Shown here: piece after piece, positions 57,465-64,000 of the stretch
How positions within the stretch are numbered: position 1 is the first letter of the stretch
Layout of the letters: every line of letters starts with the position of its first letter
Assembly (NCBI GenBank): GCA_023634235.1
Contig: JAMKCF010000001.1
Span: 17,060,258-17,124,257, forward strand
DNA: 64,000 bases
Reading direction: 5' to 3'
Origin: Pisaster brevispinus
Taxonomy: Eukaryota > Echinodermata > Asteroidea > Forcipulatida > Asteriidae
Position numbers and translations under genes: made by a program
Notes under the pieces: generated by a model
What the model was told of the DNA's origin: nothing
Databases searched by the model: none
Seen by the model: only the letters and a program-made list of their open reading frames with translations

Positions 57465-57605
57465 CCTTTGCCACTTTGTACCCAGGACACTTCGTACCTT
57501 CGGGACACTTCGTACCGTAACCAAGTTGGTCACTTCGTACCGCGGGCAAGGTACGAAGTGACCACCAGCTGAGTCACTTCGTACCTTCAGCCGAGTCACT
57601 TCGTA
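57465..57605 (+). repeat. CACTTCGTACC minisatellite
   Basis: Seven direct copies of (G)(A/T)CACTTCGTACC, plus one inverted (GGTACGAAGTGAC at about 57550), at 17-25 base spacing. Confidence 0.8.
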
Positions 57606-57754
57606 CCGTCAGTAAAATGTGTAATTCCTAAGGATATAATTTTCGTTGAGATACAAAATAATACTTAATGAATTGTCATTTTGTTTAATTATTTGAATGT
57701 CCTTTTTATTGTGAAATGTGATTACTGTTATTATCTAACTAAAAATATCTTTAA

Positions 57755-58205
57755 AATACCTTTATTTTGTCCGTATTTTGTATATTTTTGTTCTTATGTA
57801 CCATTATCTCGGCACACAATATTTTCTACCCCATACCTTTATTCTGTCCGTATTTTGTAAATTTTGTGTTTGTATGTATCATTATCTCGGCACGCAAATT
57901 GGATATGGAATACTTTCCAGCTTTAGCTTTTTATGAAATTGATGTAAAAGTGTATTGGTTGTTTTTGTATTTAATTTGGTTCATTCTCTCGGCATGTAAA
58001 TATGCTATTGGATACTATCCATTTTTTTATATTTTTATACATAATGAATTGTCATCTTGTGTAATTGTGAAAATGTTTTTATTGTGAAATGTGAATATTT
58101 TTTATTTAAAATACATTTGTTTTGTTCGTATTTTGTAAACTCAAATATTGTGTTTCTTACGTCTCATTATCTCTGCACGTAAAAATGATATTGAATATTT
58201 TGTTC
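57755..58205 (+). repeat. degenerate tandem repeat, 80-150 bp units
   Basis: Units share GTCCGTATTTTGTA, ATGTATCATTATCTCGGCACG and AATATTT. At least three copies (starting at about 57765, 57845 and 58115), with a partial one near 57970. Confidence 0.65.
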
Positions 58206-58369
58206 CAGCGGTAGGTAACATTTGAAATGATTTTAAAATGTTTCTTTTCACTGATTTTTTTAGAAACTGGTTTTTATAAAATTGATTAAAAATATGTGTA
58301 TTTTTTATAAGTAATGCACTTTATTAAGAAGAATTAAACTTTATTAACTTTCTTGACAAGTCACAGATT

Positions 58370-58383
58370 ATTATCTCTTTGTG
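58370..58383 (-). promoter_or_regulatory. histone downstream element-like sequence (MULE-like)
   Basis: Minus-strand CACAAAGAGATAAT about 12 bases past the stem-loop, sharing AAAGAGAT with 49225-49237. AATAAA signals follow at about 58322-58345. Confidence 0.55.
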
Positions 58384-58394
58384 AATATGTGTGT

Positions 58395-58410
58395 GGCTCT
58401 GAGAAGAGCC
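58395..58410 (-). promoter_or_regulatory. histone-type 3' stem-loop after MULE-like transposase
   Basis: Minus-strand GGCTCTTCTCAGAGCC: 6-bp perfect stem, TCTC loop keeping U1 and U3 of the histone UUUC loop, flanks AAAAC and ACAC. It begins 48 bases after the stop codon. Upstream and downstream context matches the stem-loop at 49258-49273 in an unrelated transposon. Confidence 0.75.
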
Positions 58411-58458
58411 GTTTTGTTTGTGGTGTTTCTCACCAGGCCTTGACTACACATGGACCGT

Positions 58459-59242
58459 TCAGATGGCAGGACTATTGAGATGACTGCATGCTGACAGGAG
58501 GGCTGAAGTTGTTAGGTGGCCTGACTCATACTGATCCCAAAGTGCAAACACCCGCCCTTGGAGCCTCTGATATCTCTGTCTCTGGTGTCGCCGCAGCTTA
58601 GACTCCTTCACCAGCCTGATCTGGAGGGTGACGAGTGACGACTCCCGATGCAAAAGTTGGATCAACTTGTAGAAATGTACTCCATGGTTTCCTGCCTTCT
58701 GGTTAATGCGGTGATGCCAGCCTTCGACGTCGTTGTTGGTCCTGATGCTCCTCATGAAGGCTGACCATGATGCAGGATCCCACTGCTTGCTGGCCAGCCA
58801 GGTGCGCTCGATGTACTCCCAAAGCTGAACCAGTGCTGGTGCCTTGGCCTTGTCTTGAATGTTCTGGAACGCTTGAGGAATGTGCTCTGCGGACAGGAAT
58901 GGTAGAGCCATGAGCTTCTTGATGAAAGCATGTAATGTAGCGTTGGACTTAACGGGTACCACCAGACCCAGGGCTTGGCACTGGCGCCAAACCGCTTGAG
59001 TCCAGTGGAAGAGGCACCCCTTCACAGATGCATGAGGAAAAACTCGGCGCACAGCTGACCAAACCGCCTTCTCGAAGTCAACTACCACCTCTGCCAGGTT
59101 CTGAACCCCGGATGGCAGCCGCCGCTTGAATGTCTTGAGTATCTGCATGTAGTCCTTCTTGGTCCGACTTCCCATAAAGCAGTATGCTAATGGCACCTGC
59201 TTCTGTTCACCGGAGTCACCCTTGGCAAAGGCATGGATGGCT
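58459..59242 (-). CDS. MULE-like transposase, last exon
   Basis: Reads AIHAFAKGDSGEQKQ, PLAYCFMGSRTKKDYMQILK, AEVVVDFEKAVWSAVRRVFP, KGCLFHWTQAVWRQCQALGL and RTNNDVEGWHHRINQKAG. These are hallmarks of the MULE transposase core: the second acidic residue in VVDFE, the CxxH in GCLFHW, and a late NNDVEGWH. The open frame of about 260 codons is uninterrupted and starts near 59242 after a pyrimidine tract and AAAG, suggesting an upstream exon that I could not find. No terminal inverted repeats recognised. It could be an active transposase gene or a domesticated one. Confidence 0.8.
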
Positions 59243-62200
59243 TTAAAAGGGGGGGAATAAATAAATTACAAATTAATAATAATATTTTTAAAAACATGGT
59301 CTTCAACCAAATTATACTTTGTTACGGAGGTTGGGTTCAGGACTTCTTCGACCAAAAATCAATATTTTTTGAATAAAGAAGAAAGATAAAGAAATCCTTC
59401 TCAGAAAAAAAGTACATATTCTTAACCGGTAGCCATCAGTGGTGAAAACGTGATTTCGAAATTAGCGCCCGCCTCCCCTTGATCGGTGCATGAAATACTT
59501 TCAGAGATTAAAAATAAATAGTTTATGATTCCGTTTGTTTTGTAAAGTAAATCTCGTATTCTTTTGAGTCATAAGTGCCTTTTGAATAATGCAAGGGGGG
59601 TTCCTATAAAAGAAAAACAACAAACAAGCAAAATGGATGTAAGCCTCTATATACTTTGTGTTTTTTTAAAGTAAAATGTATTTTGGGATCTGCTCGTATA
59701 TAGAGGACCTCACATACGGAGGGGCGGGGGGGGGGTAAAACAGTTTAAGATTTCAGGACCAAAAGTTATCATTTTTTTGTGAAGACAATACTTGCTTTTT
59801 GGTTGTTTTTAAAATATTATTATAGCCACTTATCAGAGCCTTTTACATGAATGTTGAACAAGTGATTGCCTAAACAAACAGACCACTTTCTCTGTTCTAC
59901 AAAGATTGTATCGATGACATCCAAGACCAAAAATGTAGATCTTCGGTCAAAAACTTTGGATTTATTATGTCAGCGCTCATTAAACAGGAGAGTTTCTCAG
60001 TTTGGCCGGCCGACCACCGTGACGACTCACTGATCGGTTAGCTATTGTATATCCCACCTATGATGCGGCACCCCCGGCCATACCAGTTGTTTTCCTACCC
60101 CAAATCAAACTTTTTTTTTTTTTCCGACGTGAAGGGCGGGGGGCGGTGAGGGGGCCACAGTTAACGACAGATTTTATGAAATTTACCACAAATCTTTTGC
60201 ACACGACTTCCAACTTAGAGATTTCTTCCTACATGATCCAATGGATGGATATCCACGAACTTATATTGTTTTTTCACAATTACATTTTTGGCAAAACTTA
60301 TGGATTTAATCTTGTATTTAATTTAAAAAGTAAACGAAAGAGGGCGCGTTTTTCCTGTGACCCTTGTTATCGATTACGTACGAATGAATAAACTTACGTC
60401 TAGGAATAAGATATCAGAGAGCAGACGACGTTGCGATGATAAAAAAAGAGTCTTAGTACGGATAGCTCAATCGTGGAGGAAAAATATTTCAATGAACCAT
60501 ATCAGGACCTGGGCACAGTGTGCCACCTACCATTGCTCGGAACTTTTTAAAGCTACACCCAATCACTTTCTGACTTTTCTAAAACAAATGTGTCATAATT
60601 GTTTGTTGACTTCACTTTGACATTGGACAATTCAGACGTAGTTCAAAGTCATCATTCATCCAATATGAAGACAAGAGTTTTGAAAGCAGCCTGGCATTTT
60701 GCTTTTTTAAGAACAAAACGCAAGCAAAGGAGTTTTCATAAAAAGGAATGACGGACCCAGTTTTACCGAATCCTGCCTTGTCACTGGGCCAATTGGCCGA
60801 CCGTACGACCGGCCACTCACTACGCCCAATATATCACCTGTGCCGGCCAGCCCCGGACTCAGCGTGCAATTTTCTTACAAATTGTTGCATTAATTTGACT
60901 CATAACTTTGGTTTGATTTTACCAATATTGTTGCAAATTTCAGAAGTGTTTTACATGAAATAGTTTTTTTTTTTTAAGAAAAAAAAAAATCGGGGATAGT
61001 GGTAGCCTGTGATTTTTAAACAGGACTCGAGTATACAGCGCTTTCACTTGTTTTAATTTACTCGCTAATTTTATTTTTTTACGTGATGATTTCTGTCCAG
61101 CCATCTGTTTTGTTCGACGCAAGTGCAAGTCAGTCTATCGATGATGATGATGTCAACTTGGCTGTTTTGAGTTTGAACTGTTTTGAATTCTATTTCAATG
61201 GACTCTTTTTGTGTAATAGACTCCAGGCTTTTACAGATGCTTTTTAATAGATGTTAGATTGGCATCCGGGCAACAGATACTCTTAACTTGTATGATGTTA
61301 GTTCTTTGTTTCCCTTTCATTTCCCATAACTTTGGTACAAGCCGCTGAGCTCACAACACTTCGCAACAACATGGCAACAACAATCGCCGTTCTTAAAATC
61401 TCCTTCGTCTTATTAGGTCACGTAACAGTTTCCCATCCAGCCTTCTTTGGTTTATGGCCCTTGTGGCTTCTTTGTTTGCCAGGTGTTAATTGTTAGTGGA
61501 TTTTAAGGGCTAGACCTGTGTGCTCCATGCTTATGGTCCATGCTTATTTTCTTTAATTTGAATATTTGTATTGATCGTTGATCATTATTTAACTGTATGT
61601 TTGAAAGTATGAATGGAAATAAAACAAACAAACAAATAAACGCTAAAAAATAAATCCAGCTTCCCGCTTTTGTTGCGGGAGGGCCACTTGTGTGGAAGCT
61701 TTTGCTTGAGCAGAAGCGCCCATTGTGAAAGGTAATGATGCCAAGAAACTATCATGACCCAATAAATCAACATAATCATAGTTTTCTTGTTAAACGCTAA
61801 GACCCAAACTCGGCCATCTCCGACTCAAATGCTCACTTCTGTCCCCATTCACTGATTTTTCCCCGTCATTATCTTCCTCAAATTCAGGGGCAGATCCAGG
61901 AATTTTTACAGGGGGAAAGTCTTTCAGAATGTTTTTCATCCCCCCTGAAAAAGACCCTTGTAAAATGTTTTTTCTCTATGGCATCGGAGCGGGGGGGGGG
62001 ATCCTCCGGATCCATGCCTGGTTTAGCCTACGGTTAATTTTGATATTACTTGCAGTTGTGGACCCAGGAACTTTGCGGGCGGGGTGGGGGATCAGGCCTT
62101 CAGATGCGCATTGGCCACTCTTTGCACACTCGCTCACCATACACAAATAATAACCCCCGAAGAACGTCATCTTAAAAAACAAAAAAATTAACTGATTATT

Positions 62201-62804
62201 ATTACAATAATAAATATATGTTGTGTGTCAGAGCACGGAGGAAGGGTCAGAGCAGGAGGGGGGGGGGGAGGTTGACCCCACACCCCCTTTGTAGGCTCGC
62301 GCCTGCTATGTTATGGAAAGAATGGAAACATTTTTAATACATAGCCTTACCATGGTGCAACAAATGACTTTCAACGACTGTCGTAGTAGCACACAACTGG
62401 CTCAATGGAAAATCATAACCTTCTCATGTATGAACATAATAATGAATGACTATAGTACGTGGAAGAAGGAATTCCTTCCTCCATGAGTAGTAATAAGCCT
62501 TTTTATAGTAGGCGATTCCAAACCGAAGACGTCCGTCTGTAAATTCCTATACGGGAATTTGTCGTCAGTCAAAAAGCCAAATTGAGTGCCTAATTTTATC
62601 TGTTTCTAGCTCCATGTTTTGATTGAATATTATGGAGAATTGGAAATTAATTATAATTCCCCCGTAAAGTTGAGCCTTATTTTTGATCTGTGACATCATT
62701 GTTGTTTTTGTAAACAATGGCGTAGGAAGGGTTTCAAATAAAAAATAATGAAATTTTACACCTATTTTTTGATGATATAGACTGATTTGTTTTCATACTC
62801 ATAC
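59243..62804. other. long stretch without recognisable gene
   Basis: Contains poly-G, poly-T and poly-A runs (59722, 60108, 60965, 61990, 62258), and a possible retroelement 3' end at about 61440-61640 (TATGAATGGAAATAAAAC followed by CAAA repeats). I see no protein family in the short frames at 60146, 60357, 60748 and 61929. The expected upstream exon of the MULE-like gene was not found here. Confidence 0.45.
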
Positions 62805-62807
62805 TTA

Positions 62808-63853
62808 GACCGCGTTCACACTTGATCCAGCAAGGGCGATCAACGGAGGATCAGATCCTGCAAGGGCGATCAAACTGATCGCGGATGCGTTCACACTTGA
62901 GTCTGATCGCGCATTGATCCCCCTTTGCCCGACCGTCGGTTCAACGGAAGTTCCACACTACTCGTGTGACAGGTCAACTGAGCCACACCGCTCCTCTTGT
63001 TGTGGTCCACTATCTTCTTATAATCCCGTTTCATGTTTTTCATTTTGTTTTTTATTTCTTTCGGAGTTCTTTCGAAACCCATCTCTGACATCTTTGACGC
63101 TATGTTTTTGAACAAGGCAGTGTTTTTTGTGGTACCATCCAACTTACCACGAATCTCTTCGCTGGCCCAGATGTCCAAAAAACATGCCAGCTCCCCCTCC
63201 GACCACATTCGACCCCGTACAACAGCAGCAGCTTCAGCCATGTCGTACAAGAAATAACGTAAACAACCACCAACAACACTAAACCTTAAGTGTACTATAA
63301 CACTGCGACAAGAAAATACAAAATATGGATACACAAAATGGTTTTCAAATACTAATGAAAACCGTGGTATTATGATAAAAAAACACGAAAGCCTGATGAG
63401 AAGGAAACTGGTCGATGCATAGAGGTAGAAATTGTCGAAGCATGTGGTTCTTCACGCACGGTTGTTGCATGCAGAACAGGGATGCAAATGCCAAGTACCA
63501 TTCAATTCGTGTAATGTTCTTTTGTGCACAGAAATGCTGTGTTACTGTTACGTGTTGGAACCAGTGTAATAAAGGGACGCTCTCATTGCATTCTCTATGG
63601 CATAACCAACACTTGGTTGTTTACAAGCTTTCGCAGTTTATTTTAACTCGCGCTCCAGTCCGTTCACACGAAGTTTTTGATCCACCTTGCAGGATCAGAT
63701 CCTCCTTTGATCCCGCAATAAAGGGGGATCAAAAAGGAGGATCAGATCCTGATCGCTCTTGCGTTCACACTAGCTGTTGATCGCCCTTTGATCGCCCTTA
63801 CAGGATCTGATCCTCCTTTGATCGCCCTTGCCGGATCAAGTGTGAACGCGGTC
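62808..63853 (-). mobile_element. PIF/Harbinger-type element, internally deleted
   Basis: Long inverted repeats start GACCGCGTTCACACTTGATC on the left and end with the inverse on the right (63853). Both sides are flanked by TTA (62805-62807, 63854-63856), the 3-bp duplication of PIF/Harbinger elements. The 1,046-base element encodes a Myb/SANT-like protein but no DDE nuclease. Subterminal regions are packed with GATCGCCCTT and GGATCAGATCC units. Confidence 0.85.
62891..63241 (-). CDS. Myb/SANT-like DNA-binding protein of PIF/Harbinger element, truncated
   Basis: Start chosen at the ATG at 63241 (MAEAAAVVRGRMWSEGE); the frame also stays open upstream. The trihelix/SANT-like domain has WSEGELACFLDIWASEEIRG, TALFKNIASKMSEMGFERTP and IKNKMKNMKRDYKKI, with the regularly spaced Trp/hydrophobic residues. 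PIF/Harbinger elements carry such a second protein, which binds the ends and imports the transposase. After HNKRSG the sequence leaves the family pattern and runs into the terminal repeat, so the C-terminal half has been deleted. Confidence 0.8.
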   Translation of the reverse strand: MAEAAAVVRGRMWSEGELACFLDIWASEEIRGKLDGTTKNTALFKNIASKMSEMGFERTPKEIKNKMKNMKRDYKKIVDHNKRSGVAQLTCHTSSVELPLNRRSGKGGSMRDQTQV

Positions 63854-64000
63854 TTAGGAAACTAAGTTTGACCAGTTAGAGGCCCCCTCTTAAATGTATA
63901 ACTCAAGTAAAATTGTTTACCAAATATGTTTAAAAGCCCTAGTTGGTAAGTAATTATTATTATTTTGTATTATTATTTTATTATTATTATAAAACTGTAG

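Overview
This is a transposon-dense stretch of a eukaryotic nuclear genome. There are no bacterial-style operons, and nearly every recognisable protein belongs to a selfish element. The mix (Polinton/Maverick, BEL/Pao, Gypsy, Penelope-like, CR1/L2-like LINEs with a 2A-like motif, pogo/Tigger, MULE-like, PIF/Harbinger, a tRNA-derived SINE) suggests a marine invertebrate, perhaps an echinoderm or another deuterostome. That is an inference from repeat content; no host marker gene confirms it.

Layout. 29-250: BEL/Pao RNase H scrap. 673-12810: a complete-boundary Polinton-like element with a perfect 6-bp target duplication (GACAGT), unusually long terminal inverted repeats (about 2.2 kb, with diverged homology running further inward), and one broken protein-primed-type DNA polymerase B gene on the minus strand. 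13345-13660: minisatellite. 13843-18510: a minus-strand CR1/L2-like LINE interrupted by a tRNA-derived SINE and a short repeat. 19244-19940: array of AT-rich palindromes. 20905-23464: 3' half of a BEL/Pao element. 23537-26290: remnant of a second, different Maverick/adintovirus-like element (small basic protein, packaging ATPase, PolB exonuclease part). 26563-27250: tandem duplication carrying a strong palindrome. 28539-29520: Penelope-like fragment with a GIY-YIG domain. 29975-31585: decayed DDE transposase. 32390-38630: minisatellites, duplications and MITEs with no convincing genes. 39170-46232: a Gypsy element with LTRs, gag, pol and an extra zinc-finger ORF. 46370-47675: possible repeat-rich host gene or pseudogene. 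48275-51634: nearly intact Tigger/pogo element. 52258-53565: degenerate repeat. 54473-56852: second copy of the LINE. 58372-59240: MULE-like transposase exon. 62808-63853: PIF/Harbinger derivative with a Myb/SANT-like ORF.

The strongest unexplained signal: two unrelated DNA transposons (Tigger at 49294-50886 and the MULE-like exon at 58459-59240) each carry a replication-dependent-histone-type 3' stem-loop just after the transposase stop codon, followed at the expected distance by a purine-rich element resembling the U7 snRNP target. The Tigger protein also ends in a PCNA-binding (PIP-box) motif. Together these suggest that transposase expression and action are tied to S phase.
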